DNA of 64,000 nucleotides from Flavobacterium litorale. GTDB lineage: Bacteria; Bacteroidota; Bacteroidia; Flavobacteriales; Flavobacteriaceae. The stretch lies in contig NZ_CP080429.1 of NCBI RefSeq assembly GCF_019613795.1, forward strand, positions 2,220,501-2,284,500. The letters run 5' to 3'. Made by a program: the position numbers and the translations under genes. The notes under the pieces are model-generated. The model did no database searches, was not told the origin of the DNA, and saw only the letters and a list, made by a program, of their open reading frames with translations. Below, piece by piece: positions 46,336 to 55,703 of this stretch. The first letter of the stretch is position 1. Each line of letters opens with the position of its first letter.

Positions 46336-47007
46336 ATGAAATCACTTTGGTTTTTCGAAGATGTAAACCTGTTTAATATACTTTGTCCGCATAAACTAGA
46401 AACATATAAAAAAAATCATGATTTTGATAGTTATAAAAAGCGTGACTATATTTATTTTGAAGACGATTCTGCATCAAAAGTATATTTAATTGAAAAGGGG
46501 AAAGTAAAAATAGGATACTATAGTGAAGAGGGCGACGAGATTGTAAAAGCAATACTAACGCGCGGTGAACTTTTTGGCGAAACGGCTATACTTGGGGGGC
46601 TAAAGCGTGATGAATTTGCACAATCTATAGACAATGAAACTTCTATATGCCCTATAAATGCTGATACCATGCTCAAGTTAATGCAAAACAATCAATCTTT
46701 CAGCTTAAATATATATAAGTTTATAGGTTTTAGATTTAAAAAATTAGAGCGTAGGCTGCAATTGCTTTTATTTAAAGATACAAAAACCAGACTCATGGAG
46801 TTTTTATCTGAATTGGCTGTAGATTATGGTAGTGAATCTGCAACTACAGGCGATACTATAATAAGGCACCCGTATACGCAAAAAGATATGGCATCGCTTA
46901 TTGGTACCTCTCGCCCTACCCTTAATATATTAATGAATGAGCTAAAAGAGGAAAAAATAATAGATTTTAACCGTAAAGAGTTACGAATTTTAAAGAAAAA
47001 ATCTTAA
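46336..47007 (+). CDS. Crp/Fnr-family transcriptional regulator
   Basis: A 223-residue protein with an N-terminal cyclic-nucleotide-binding-like barrel (YIYFEDDSASKVYLIEKGKVKIGYY, GELFGETAILGG). A long helix follows, then a C-terminal winged HTH (RHPYTQKDMASLIGTSRPTLNILMNELKEEKII, about 175-210). No Fe-S cysteine cluster of the Fnr type is visible. It lies directly upstream of a two-repeat lipoprotein and a CoA-disulfide-reductase-like gene, which may be its targets. Confidence 0.92.
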   Translation: MKSLWFFEDVNLFNILCPHKLETYKKNHDFDSYKKRDYIYFEDDSASKVYLIEKGKVKIGYYSEEGDEIVKAILTRGELFGETAILGGLKRDEFAQSIDNETSICPINADTMLKLMQNNQSFSLNIYKFIGFRFKKLERRLQLLLFKDTKTRLMEFLSELAVDYGSESATTGDTIIRHPYTQKDMASLIGTSRPTLNILMNELKEEKIIDFNRKELRILKKKS

Positions 47008-47039
47008 AATATTCTTAAAAATTTACACAAAAACACTTT

Positions 47040-47057
47040 ATGTTAGGTAGCTAACAT
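47040..47057. promoter_or_regulatory. Palindrome upstream of the two-repeat lipoprotein
   Basis: ATGTTAG-GTAG-CTAACAT is a perfect 7-4-7 inverted repeat. Its centre lies about 43 bases before the start predicted from the -7 element at 47078-47085, the usual place for a class II activator site. Confidence 0.5.
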
Positions 47058-47077
47058 TTAATAGTATCATCATAGAA

Positions 47078-47085
47078 TACATTTG
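47078..47085 (+). promoter_or_regulatory. -7 element of the two-repeat lipoprotein gene
   Basis: TACATTTG fits TAnnTTTG. The start would be near 47092, 23 bases before the ATG. The -33 position is covered by the palindrome at 47040-47057 and lacks a TTG, consistent with activator dependence. Confidence 0.5.
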
Positions 47086-47114
47086 GAATATAATTTTACA
47101 AAAAAAGAAAAACT

Positions 47115-47990
47115 ATGATGATTAAGAAAATGACACTCGCTGCGCTTGCAGTAGGCGTTTTAGCTGTATCCTGCAGCAGCGACGACGACAGTGGAACACC
47201 ACAAGAAGAATTAGCTGATTTAAGATTGGATCTTAACGGATTAGAGCCACTAGGTAATGGTTTTACCTACGAAGGATGGATTATTGTAGACGGTAATCCA
47301 GTATCTACGGGTGTACTTACAAGTATTACATTCCCACAAACAATGCGAGTAAATGCTACACAATTAAGCAATGCTACGGCATTTGTACTATCTATAGAGC
47401 CCGCCAACGATACAGACCCTGCTCCATCGGACACTAAAGTGATGGCAGGCGACTTTGCCGGAAACACAGCTACTGTAAATACAGGTGTCGTTGGCGATTT
47501 TACTAGTGCATCAGGAATGTTCTTTTTAAGAACCCCTACCGATGAAATGGGAATGAATAACGGAAACGACCAGTATGGTGTATGGTTTGGTACTCCTGGA
47601 ATGCCCCCAACAGCTAACTTTAACCTACCTACGCTACCAGAAGGCTGGGCGTACGAAGGTTGGGTAGTTGGCGACTCTGGACCATTAAGCACAGGTACAT
47701 TTACAAGTTTTAGTGCTGTAGATAGTAGTTCGCTATTTAGCGAAACACAACAGCCTGGACCGCCAATTCCTGGAGAAGACTTCTTTATTAACGCTCCAGC
47801 AGGCGAAACATTTCCATTAGACATTCGTAATCGTAACGTGGTAATATCAGTAGAACCTGTCCCTGACGATTCTCCTGCTCCATTTGCAATGAAACCTTTA
47901 GTAGGTATAGCAGGTGAAGAAACTGCTCCAGCTACTCACCCATTCGGACAAAATCTTGCATCGTTACCTGAAGGAAGTGTAACAAGATAA
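47115..47990 (+). CDS. Lipoprotein with two anti-sigma-like repeat domains
   Basis: A 291-residue lipoprotein (lipobox AVSCSSDDD). It contains two diverged copies of one unit of about 120 residues: FTYEGWIIVDGNPVSTGVLT with FVLSIEPANDTDPAPSDTK, and WAYEGWVVGDSGPLSTGTFT with VVISVEPVPDDSPAPFAMK. The YEGW and SxEPxxDxxPAP patterns recall the extracytoplasmic domain of RskA-type anti-sigma factors, but no sigma-binding domain is present. It is presumably lipid-anchored in the envelope. Function is unknown. Confidence 0.75.
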   Translation: MMIKKMTLAALAVGVLAVSCSSDDDSGTPQEELADLRLDLNGLEPLGNGFTYEGWIIVDGNPVSTGVLTSITFPQTMRVNATQLSNATAFVLSIEPANDTDPAPSDTKVMAGDFAGNTATVNTGVVGDFTSASGMFFLRTPTDEMGMNNGNDQYGVWFGTPGMPPTANFNLPTLPEGWAYEGWVVGDSGPLSTGTFTSFSAVDSSSLFSETQQPGPPIPGEDFFINAPAGETFPLDIRNRNVVISVEPVPDDSPAPFAMKPLVGIAGEETAPATHPFGQNLASLPEGSVTR

Positions 47991-48023
47991 AATAATAATG
48001 TGTTTTAAGTTAATTAAGTTTAT

Positions 48024-48062
48024 AAGGCATAGTTTCTATTATAAAACTATGCCTTATTTTTT
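48024..48062 (+). terminator. Intrinsic terminator after the lipoprotein gene
   Basis: AAGGCATAGTTT and AAACTATGCCTT form a 12-bp stem around an 8-base loop, followed by ATTTTTT. Confidence 0.87.
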
Positions 48063-48160
48063 ATGTTATTAAAATTTTACTACCTAACTTTAATACGACT
48101 AAATAGCCTTTAAGGTTATTTTTTGTTTAGACTGCTTTTTGCTAAAATATAACAATAATT

Positions 48161-49513
48161 ATGGGAAATAAACTTGTAGTAATAGGAGGCGATGCAGCAG
48201 GCATGTCGGCAGCATCAAAAGTAAGGCGCGTACAACCTGAACGAGAAATTGTAGTTTTCGAAAAATCAGAGTATACCTCCTACTCCGCTTGTGGCATACC
48301 CTATTTTATATCGGGTATGGTGCCTGATATGGAAGAACTTATTGCACGCACACCAAAGCAGTTTAGAGATAATTATGATATAGATGTACGTACGCAGTGC
48401 GAAGTAGTAGCAGTAAATACGGTAGATAAAAAGATAAAAGTACTTAATAAAGGAAATGATACTACGTTTTGGCAAAATTACGACGATTTACTTATTGCTA
48501 CAGGAGGCAAAGCCATTTGCCCAGACATAGAGGGGAAAAACGCTAAAAACGTATTTGGTATATCTACATTAAAAAGTGGCGAAAAAACGGAACGTTATAT
48601 TGAGGATAAAAATCCTAAAAAAGCTGTTATAGTAGGTGCAGGTTATATTGGTTTAGAAATGGCGGAAGCACTTATAATAAGAGGGCTCGAAGTGACTATA
48701 ATCGATCGCTCAGAGCAAGTGATGGGTACTTTAGATCCAGACATGGCAGAAAAAATAGCCGAAGCTATAATTGAGTTAGGGATTACATTACATTTAAAAG
48801 AAGATTTAAAAGAATTTGAAATTAGTAGTAACCAAGTAGTAGCTGTAAAATCGGATAAAAGAACCATAAGTACCGATATGGTAATACTGGGTATGGGTAC
48901 ATTACCCAATACTGTTTTTTTAGAAAATTCAGGTATTGAATTGGGTACTAAAAACGCAATAAAAGTAAATAACAAAATGCAAACCAATGTTGCTAATGTT
49001 TGGGCAGCAGGCGATTGTACAGCAACTTTTGATATTGTTAGCCAAAACTACAAGCACATTGCGTTGGGTACCATTGCCAATAAAACGGGACTTGTTGCGG
49101 GAAGCAACCTAGCTAACGAACCCATAACGTTTCCTGGTGTGGTAGGTACAGCAGTAACCAAAATATGTGATTATGAGGTAGCTCGTACGGGACTAACCGA
49201 AAAAGAATTAAAAAAGCTAAACATAGAATATGTTACTGGAACTATTAAGAGTAAAACACGTGCAGGGTATTACCCCGATGCAGAGGATATTACAGTAAAG
49301 CTATTAGCTGAAAAGAAAACAGGACGCTTATTAGGTGGGCAAATTATTGGAAAAGAAGGTGCTGCAAAACGTATTGATGTACTGGCTACTGCCTTAACTA
49401 CTAAGTTAACATTACAGAATATTATTGACCTCGATTTATCGTACGCGCCACCTTTTTCTCCTGTGTGGGATCCTGTGCAAACAGCAGCGAGGTATTTAAT
49501 TAAAAAAATATAG
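48161..49513 (+). CDS. CoA-disulfide reductase-like FAD/NAD(P)H oxidoreductase
   Basis: The 450-residue flavoprotein has the FAD motif VVIGGDAAGMSAASK (6-20), the single redox Cys44 in YSACGIPYF, the NAD(P) motif VIVGAGYIGLEMAEAL and the second FAD site VWAAGDCTA. The C-terminal dimerisation domain includes SYAPPFSPVWDP. The single Cys and the YSACGIPY context place it with CoA-disulfide reductases, NADH oxidases and persulfide reductases. No rhodanese domain is attached, so the substrate among CoA disulfide, persulfide or oxygen is open. Confidence 0.88.
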   Translation: MGNKLVVIGGDAAGMSAASKVRRVQPEREIVVFEKSEYTSYSACGIPYFISGMVPDMEELIARTPKQFRDNYDIDVRTQCEVVAVNTVDKKIKVLNKGNDTTFWQNYDDLLIATGGKAICPDIEGKNAKNVFGISTLKSGEKTERYIEDKNPKKAVIVGAGYIGLEMAEALIIRGLEVTIIDRSEQVMGTLDPDMAEKIAEAIIELGITLHLKEDLKEFEISSNQVVAVKSDKRTISTDMVILGMGTLPNTVFLENSGIELGTKNAIKVNNKMQTNVANVWAAGDCTATFDIVSQNYKHIALGTIANKTGLVAGSNLANEPITFPGVVGTAVTKICDYEVARTGLTEKELKKLNIEYVTGTIKSKTRAGYYPDAEDITVKLLAEKKTGRLLGGQIIGKEGAAKRIDVLATALTTKLTLQNIIDLDLSYAPPFSPVWDPVQTAARYLIKKI

Positions 49514-49532
49514 ATTATTTTCTATATCTACT

Positions 49533-49566
49533 AGAAAAAGCCTTATCATTATGATAAGGCTTTTTA
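49533..49566. terminator. Bidirectional terminator
   Basis: AAAAAGCCTTATCAT and ATGATAAGGCTTTTT make a long perfect stem. It lies between the converging oxidoreductase and dsbD genes. Confidence 0.87.
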
Positions 49567-49575
49567 GTTTTCATA

Positions 49576-51549
49576 TTAATAATTACTTATTCCTTCTTTT
49601 AGCCAAGCTTCGTATTCTTCAATATCTGGTGTATAGCCAACAGGATCATTTAAGTTTTCCTCATCCAAATTAATCAACACATAATACGGTTGTGCATTTG
49701 CCTTGTATCTGGTTATCTGGAAATCGCTCCATTTGTTACCAATGGTTTTAATTCTCTTACCTGTGGTTTCAGATGTATATTGTTCATCCTCAGGTAATTC
49801 TTTTTTATAATCAACATATAAAGAAATCAATACAACGTCATTTTTGAGTATGGATAGTATTCTCTCGTCAGACCATACGTAGTCTTCCATTTTACGGCAG
49901 TTTACGCAGGCATACCCTGTAAAATCTATCAATACAGGCTTGTCAACCTCCTTAGCATACGCTAAGCCCTCATCGTAATCCTCAAAAGATATAATGTTAT
50001 GCGGACCAATTTTTGCGCCTTCGGGTAAATCTTGATTATTGCTCATTACGGTGGCACCACCAAACCCAAATGGTGACTCGCTATAGCTAGCTGGTGGCGG
50101 GAAACCACTAATAAGTTTTAACGGTGCTCCCCATAACCCAGGTATAAGATATATTGTAAATGTAAGTACAAATAGTCCCATGTATAATCTACCCACAGAT
50201 ATTGAAGTTAGCGGACTATCATGTGGTAATCTAATTTTTCCGAAAAGATATAGTGCTAGCATTCCAAAAACAGCTATCCAAATAGCTAAAAATACTTCTC
50301 TTTCTAATAAGTGTGTTTGTAACACTAAATCGGCATTCGATAAGAATTTAAATGCAAAAGCTAACTCTAAGAAGCCTAAGAATACCTTCACAGTATTAAG
50401 CCATCCTCCCGATTTTGGCAAGCTGTTAAGCCACCCTGGAAACATTGCAAATAACATAAATGGTAGTGCTATAGCGGTAGAGAAGCCTAACATCCCTACT
50501 ATTGGTGCTATCCCTCCTTTAGAGGCTGCCTGTACAAGTAATGTACCTACAATGGGACCTGTACAAGAGAAAGAAACTATGGCTAGTGCTAATGCCATAA
50601 ACAGAATACCTATAAAACCACCTCTATCAGCTTGTCTATCCACTTTATTTGCCCACGAGTTAGGCAACATAATTTCGAACCCTCCCAAAAAAGAGGTTGC
50701 AAAAACAATTAGCAACACGAAAAATACCAAGTTAAATATTACGTTAGTAGAAAGTGCATTTAATGAATCGGCACCAAAAACTAAGGTAACTAACGAACCT
50801 AATATCACGTATATTACTATAATGGATATACCATAAAATATAGCGTTTCTTATTCCAGCAGCTTTGGTTTTACTCTGCTTGGTAAAAAAACTAACCGTCA
50901 TAGGTATCATAGGGAATACACAAGGGGTAAGCAATGCTGCAAAACCCGAGAAAAAAGCAATAAAAAATATGGCTATTAAACCTTTTTGCTCTTCTTTCTC
51001 TTTTTCAGGCTTGGCTACACTGCTTTTGCCATCATCACTATTATTATTGCTTTCAGTAGCAGTAGTAGTTTCTTCAAAACTCTGTACTTCCTTGGAGGTT
51101 AGTGTTTTTAAATTTAATTCAAATAATTTATCGCCTTGCAGGCACACCTCTTTACAAACCTGATAAAATAACTCAACCTGAGCCACAGTAACGTCTGGAT
51201 TTGTAACTGCTATGGTTTGTTTAATTTCTGCTTCTCGTTCAAAAAAAGTTTCATCTACTTTAAAAACATCGTTAAATGCTGTATGCGTTTCGCTCTCTTC
51301 TGCTTTGCCTACAGGTTTATAATTGCCTTCATTGTTATTAAAAGTAACTTCTAGGGGTAATCCTCCACCGTCGGCTGTAAACTGAGAGTATAAATGCCAG
51401 TCTTCTTCTATCTCGGCGTTAAATGTTAGTACATATTCTGTATCTGATATTTTTTCAACTTTAGAGTTCCATTTTACGGGCTCTAATATTTGGGCATTAG
51501 CTGTTATAAACGCAAACAGCGTAAGCATTACATACGATAGTTTTTTCAT
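49576..51549 (-). CDS. dsbD: Thiol:disulfide interchange protein DsbD
   Basis: A 657-residue protein in three parts. A periplasmic N-domain follows a signal peptide and carries YQVCKEVCLQG. A membrane domain of about eight helices has the paired cysteines in LLTPCVFPMIP and VSFSCTGPIVG. A C-terminal thioredoxin domain has GYACVNCRKMEDYVW (Cys548/Cys551). It carries electrons from cytoplasmic thioredoxin to the periplasm. Its start overlaps the end of tilS by 4 bases. Confidence 0.93.
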   Translation of the reverse strand: MKKLSYVMLTLFAFITANAQILEPVKWNSKVEKISDTEYVLTFNAEIEEDWHLYSQFTADGGGLPLEVTFNNNEGNYKPVGKAEESETHTAFNDVFKVDETFFEREAEIKQTIAVTNPDVTVAQVELFYQVCKEVCLQGDKLFELNLKTLTSKEVQSFEETTTATESNNNSDDGKSSVAKPEKEKEEQKGLIAIFFIAFFSGFAALLTPCVFPMIPMTVSFFTKQSKTKAAGIRNAIFYGISIIVIYVILGSLVTLVFGADSLNALSTNVIFNLVFFVLLIVFATSFLGGFEIMLPNSWANKVDRQADRGGFIGILFMALALAIVSFSCTGPIVGTLLVQAASKGGIAPIVGMLGFSTAIALPFMLFAMFPGWLNSLPKSGGWLNTVKVFLGFLELAFAFKFLSNADLVLQTHLLEREVFLAIWIAVFGMLALYLFGKIRLPHDSPLTSISVGRLYMGLFVLTFTIYLIPGLWGAPLKLISGFPPPASYSESPFGFGGATVMSNNQDLPEGAKIGPHNIISFEDYDEGLAYAKEVDKPVLIDFTGYACVNCRKMEDYVWSDERILSILKNDVVLISLYVDYKKELPEDEQYTSETTGKRIKTIGNKWSDFQITRYKANAQPYYVLINLDEENLNDPVGYTPDIEEYEAWLKEGISNY

Positions 51550-52862
51550 GATTGTACTTGCGCGATTTTTAAAATTGTTGTTGTTTTTCCGGTTACCTTA
51601 TACCTATCATCGGCGCGCCTGCCGATAATCCATATAATATTGTTTTCTGAACATAAAAGCCAAGTATTTTCTTTTTCGGATAAAGACATTTTTTCGTCTT
51701 TAAAAAATTTCGATACTTTTTTCCGCTGTCCATCCATGCCAAAAGGATAAAAATAGTCCCCCTCTTGCCATTTCCTCACAAATAAAGGAAATTTTATTAA
51801 TTTACTATCAATAAATATCTGGTTTTTATCTGATACTGTAGTATATTCCTTTATATTTTGCAATATTAGTTTTACAGGATAATCAATTTTATCCTGTTCT
51901 GATGTAATTTCATATACTTGAGTATCCTCATTTTTAATTGGTTCAAGCAATACTGTTTCTCTATCCTTAAGCAACCTGTAACCTGCTGTAAAAACCTGCT
52001 TGCCCGATTGTGCTGTTGGCAGTGCATAAATATCGTCCCAAGCTGTAAAACCAAAGGGTTGTAACCATTGGTACAAATAGGCTCTGTAATTAGGCAATCG
52101 GAGTAACGAGGTAATGTTAATAATCTTTTGCCCCTCCCCTTCAGTTACAACTTCTTTATAAATGAGTACCGAGGCATCTTCGGCTAACGATTTTACTTGC
52201 TGCAGATGATTTAGGGTAGCTTGAAACGAATCGGAAAAGGATGGATTTAATAGCCGTAGGGTTGGTATTACATCGTGTCGTAGCTTATTCCTAAGGTATT
52301 TGTCTGACGCGTTACTACTATCTTCACGCCAAGTAATAGTATTTGCTTTGGCATACGCTACAATTGCTGCTCTGGAGAAAGGAAGTAACGGACGTACTAT
52401 TTTACCATTTTGCTCAGGTATACCTGTAAATCCTTCAATACCTGTACCACGGGTTAAATTAATTAAAAAAGTTTCGATGGTATCATCTAAATGATGTGCT
52501 GTAAGTATATAATCTAGCTTGTTTTCTTGCAATAATTCGTGAAACCATGCGTAACGCAATTGCCTAGCAGCTACTTGAATTGATAGTTTATTATCGGAAG
52601 CAAAACGTTCTGTATTAAAACGAGTTACATAAACAGGGATATTGTTATCCTGAGCGTATTGCCTAATAAAATTCTCGTCATTATCACTCTCCTCGCCTCT
52701 AAGGTTAAAATTACAATGTGCAATGGTAATAGTATATTGTAATTCTTTAAATAGGTGTACCATTACCATACTATCTACCCCACCACTAGTGGCGAGTAGT
52801 AGGTTTTTACCTTTTAAAAAAGATAGGTTTTGGTCAATATGTTTTTGGAGCTGTAAAAGCAT
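51546..52862 (-). CDS. tilS: tRNA(Ile)-lysidine synthase
   Basis: I start at the ATG at 52862; a TTG lies six bases upstream. The 438-residue enzyme has the P-loop ATSGGVDSMVMVHLF (about 26-40), ITIAHCNFNLRGEESDND, LTAHHLDDTIETFLINL, and a C-terminal domain with KFPLFVRKWQEGDYFYPFGM. It converts the wobble cytidine of the AUA-reading tRNA-Ile to lysidine and is essential. It lies in a minus-strand unit with pabB and dsbD. Confidence 0.94.
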   Translation of the reverse strand: MLLQLQKHIDQNLSFLKGKNLLLATSGGVDSMVMVHLFKELQYTITIAHCNFNLRGEESDNDENFIRQYAQDNNIPVYVTRFNTERFASDNKLSIQVAARQLRYAWFHELLQENKLDYILTAHHLDDTIETFLINLTRGTGIEGFTGIPEQNGKIVRPLLPFSRAAIVAYAKANTITWREDSSNASDKYLRNKLRHDVIPTLRLLNPSFSDSFQATLNHLQQVKSLAEDASVLIYKEVVTEGEGQKIINITSLLRLPNYRAYLYQWLQPFGFTAWDDIYALPTAQSGKQVFTAGYRLLKDRETVLLEPIKNEDTQVYEITSEQDKIDYPVKLILQNIKEYTTVSDKNQIFIDSKLIKFPLFVRKWQEGDYFYPFGMDGQRKKVSKFFKDEKMSLSEKENTWLLCSENNIIWIIGRRADDRYKVTGKTTTILKIAQVQS

Positions 52863-52906
52863 TCTCAAAAGTAGTAAATAATAAATAATAAACTTTGTTA
52901 GGTGGG

Positions 52907-54196
52907 TTACACTTCTAACACGTTATGCATGGCTTTTGCTTTTAATAAACACTCTTCATACTCTTTTTCTGGGTCAGATTTGGATGTTATGGCACTCCCT
53001 ACCGAAAAAGATACGTATTTGTTGGCTTTATTATACAAAATACTACGTATAACCACATTAAAATCAAAATTGCCATTGGGTGTAAAATAGCCTACTGCAC
53101 CACTATATAAACCACGCTTTGTAGCTTCTAGTTTTTCGATAATTTCCATTGCCGATATTTTGGGTGCACCCGTCATGCTTCCCATCGGGAATGTTGTTTT
53201 TAGCACATCAACAGGGGTATGTTCTTCTGCTACTTCTGATGTTATGGTAGATATGAGATGATGCACTTGCTTAAATGTATAGGCTCCGCAAAGCTCTTTA
53301 ACCTGTACCGAGTTTTTTGCTGCGGTACGCGAAAGATCGTTGCGTATTAAATCGACAATCATTATATTTTCAGAACGCTCTTTTTCGTTTACAGTCAGGG
53401 CTTGTTTTATACTTTCATCTTCAGTAGCATCCTCACTCCTACGTGCTGTGCCTTTAATAGGTTGCGATACTATTGTACTCCCCTCCTTTTTTAAATAACG
53501 CTCTGGCGATGCTGATAGTAAATAGTGCTGGTTATTTTTAAAGTAGGTTGCAAAAGGCGGTTGGGAAATGGCATTTAACTTATTGTAGGTTGTTACGGGC
53601 TGTATTGTAGTATTTTCAGCATAAAACTCCATACAAAAATTAGCCTCGTATATGTCGCCTTTATGAATGTGTACTAGCATTTGCGTTACCTTATCAATAT
53701 AATCCTGCTTGCTAACCCTCTGTTTTATAACAGCACCTAGCGAATCGTTATCGATAACTAATTCGGAATTGTTAATGGTTTCAAAATCAGTATTAACTTC
53801 ATCATCGCACATGTTCAGGTATGCGATTTCTAACTGATTCCCTTGTAATAAAAATAGTTTTTTAGGTTGAAAGAAAAATAAATCTGGGAATTGTAAACCA
53901 TCAAAATTAGCAGACTGTAACTTCTCGGTATCATTTTTAAGATCGTACGATAGGTAGCCAAACAACCAGTCTTTTGTAGTTTGCTGGTAACTATTTAATT
54001 CTTCAAAAGCGTTGTTGCAATCGGTTTGTATTGCGGTAAGTGCATCTGCTGCCAATACAGCATCGTACGAGGTATACTGCTGATGATAATTGTTACTATC
54101 TAAAAATACCACTTCCCGAAATTGTTGCGCCCATTGCAAGAGCTGTTTTTTAAATTTCTCTGGGTTGTTTAGGGTAAACGTTACTGCTGTTCTCAA
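52907..54196 (-). CDS. pabB: Aminodeoxychorismate synthase component I
   Basis: A 429-residue chorismate-binding enzyme with DIYEANFCMEF, SQPIKGTARRSEDATED (PIKGT as in PabB), MIVDLIRNDLSRTAAKNSV, TFPMGSMTGAPKI and GLYSGAVGYFTPNG. It makes aminodeoxychorismate for folate. The only start that keeps the conserved N-terminus is a TTG at 54196; an in-frame stop lies four codons before it. That TTG overlaps a TAAATTTG motif (54201-54194), so the real start may need checking. Confidence 0.9.
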   Translation of the reverse strand: MRTAVTFTLNNPEKFKKQLLQWAQQFREVVFLDSNNYHQQYTSYDAVLAADALTAIQTDCNNAFEELNSYQQTTKDWLFGYLSYDLKNDTEKLQSANFDGLQFPDLFFFQPKKLFLLQGNQLEIAYLNMCDDEVNTDFETINNSELVIDNDSLGAVIKQRVSKQDYIDKVTQMLVHIHKGDIYEANFCMEFYAENTTIQPVTTYNKLNAISQPPFATYFKNNQHYLLSASPERYLKKEGSTIVSQPIKGTARRSEDATEDESIKQALTVNEKERSENIMIVDLIRNDLSRTAAKNSVQVKELCGAYTFKQVHHLISTITSEVAEEHTPVDVLKTTFPMGSMTGAPKISAMEIIEKLEATKRGLYSGAVGYFTPNGNFDFNVVIRSILYNKANKYVSFSVGSAITSKSDPEKEYEECLLKAKAMHNVLEV

Positions 54197-54241
54197 ATTT
54201 AGTGTTTAAGGCTTTCAAAAATACAATAAATAGCATCCATT

Positions 54242-54280
54242 AAAAAACCCACTCTTTATAAAAAGAATGGGTTTTTACTA
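54242..54280. terminator. Terminator after lpd
   Basis: AAAAACCCACTCTTT and AAAGAATGGGTTTTT form a stem with one mismatch, flanked by A and T runs. It serves lpd on the minus strand. Confidence 0.8.
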
Positions 54281-54296
54281 TTTTATATGCAATACA

Positions 54297-55703
54297 TTAC
54301 ATGTGTATAGGTCGGTTATCTGTAGCTGCAAGTGCCGCTTCTTTAACACCTTCGGCATATGTTGGGTGTGCATGGCTCATTCTCGAGATATCTTCGGCAG
54401 AGGCTCTAAATTCCATAGCTGTAACAGCTTCGGCAATAAGGTCGGCAGTACGGGCACCTATCATGTGTACTCCCAATACTTCATCGGTTTTGGCATCAGC
54501 AAGTATTTTTACAAACCCATCAGTATCCATACTGGCACGCGAGCGCCCTAGGGCTTTGAAAGGGAAACTTCCCGATTTGTATTCAACACCTGCCTCTTTA
54601 AGTTCTTCTTCTGTTTTACCTACAGCAGCAACTTCTGGCCATGTGTACACTACACCTGGTATTAGATTATAATCAATGTGTGGTTTTTGTCCTGCAAGGG
54701 TTTCTGCAACAAATACACCCTCTTCCTCTGCTTTGTGTGCTAGCATTGCGCCACGCACTACATCGCCTATAGCATATATGTTTGATGCACTAGTTTGCAA
54801 GTGTTCGTTTACCTCTACCATTCCTTTATCATTAATGGTAACTCCTGCTTTTTCAGCATCAAGCCCCTCTGTAAACGCACGTCGTCCTACCGATACCAAA
54901 GCATAATCGCCATCTAAAGTAATGGTTTCACCTTTTGCATTTTCGGCTTCTACTTTAACCTCGTCGCCATTGCGCGCTACCGATTTTACTTTATGTTTGG
55001 TATAAAACTTCATACCTTGTTTTTTAAGCACTTTGGTAAGTTCTTTGGATAATGAGGCATCCATACCAGGTATAATTCTGTCTAAATACTCTATTACCGA
55101 TACTTTTGCACCTAAACGCAGGTATACCTGCCCAAGCTCTAAACCAATAACCCCACCACCTATAATTACAAGATGTTTAGGTACTTCTTTCATTTTCAGG
55201 GCTTCGGTAGATGTTATAATTCTTTCTTTGTCAATTTCTATAAAAGGCAACGTTGCAGGTTTTGATCCTGTTGCAATAATTACGTTTTTTGCTTCTATCG
55301 TTTCAGACGAACCGTCGTTTTTGGTTACTTTTACGTGTGTAGCATCCTCAAAAGAGCCTACGCCTTCTAAAACAGTAATCTTATTTTTATCCATAAGATA
55401 TTTAACACCGCTAACATTTTGGTCTACAACGCCTTGTTTACGAGCAATCATTTGCTCTAAGTTTACCTTTATTTCTCCGGCAATATCAATACCGTGTTCT
55501 GTAAAGTGTTTCGTAGCATCATGGTAATGGTGCGAAGAATCTAAAAGTGCTTTAGATGGAATACACCCTACGTTAAGGCAAGTACCGCCAAGTGTTGGGT
55601 ATTTCTCGATTATTGCAGTATTGAAACCTAGTTGTGCACATCGTATGGCTGATACATAACCACCAGGACCAGAACCTATAACGACTACGTCGAATGAACT
55701 CAT
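54297..55703 (-). CDS. lpd: Dihydrolipoyl dehydrogenase
   Basis: The 468-residue flavoprotein is the E3 subunit of 2-oxoacid dehydrogenase complexes. It has FAD motif VVIGSGPGGYVSAIRCAQLG, redox pair Cys42/Cys47 in GGTCLNVGCIPSK, NAD motif VIIGGGVIGLELGQVY, second FAD site IYAIGDVV and the catalytic His in SHAHPTYAEGVKEA. No lipoyl domain is fused. It stands alone; E1 and E2 genes are not in the window. Confidence 0.95.
   Translation of the reverse strand: MSSFDVVVIGSGPGGYVSAIRCAQLGFNTAIIEKYPTLGGTCLNVGCIPSKALLDSSHHYHDATKHFTEHGIDIAGEIKVNLEQMIARKQGVVDQNVSGVKYLMDKNKITVLEGVGSFEDATHVKVTKNDGSSETIEAKNVIIATGSKPATLPFIEIDKERIITSTEALKMKEVPKHLVIIGGGVIGLELGQVYLRLGAKVSVIEYLDRIIPGMDASLSKELTKVLKKQGMKFYTKHKVKSVARNGDEVKVEAENAKGETITLDGDYALVSVGRRAFTEGLDAEKAGVTINDKGMVEVNEHLQTSASNIYAIGDVVRGAMLAHKAEEEGVFVAETLAGQKPHIDYNLIPGVVYTWPEVAAVGKTEEELKEAGVEYKSGSFPFKALGRSRASMDTDGFVKILADAKTDEVLGVHMIGARTADLIAEAVTAMEFRASAEDISRMSHAHPTYAEGVKEAALAATDNRPIHM

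Noticed and set aside
50180..50836. A 218-codon frame antisense to dsbD
   Set aside because: It mirrors the DsbD membrane domain; there is no independent start signal or family match.
54297..55527. Several open frames antisense to lpd (54301-54672, 54676-54906, 55033-55527)
   Set aside because: They are the reverse frame of a well-supported gene; their Ser/Thr/Pro-rich products come from the codon bias of lpd.
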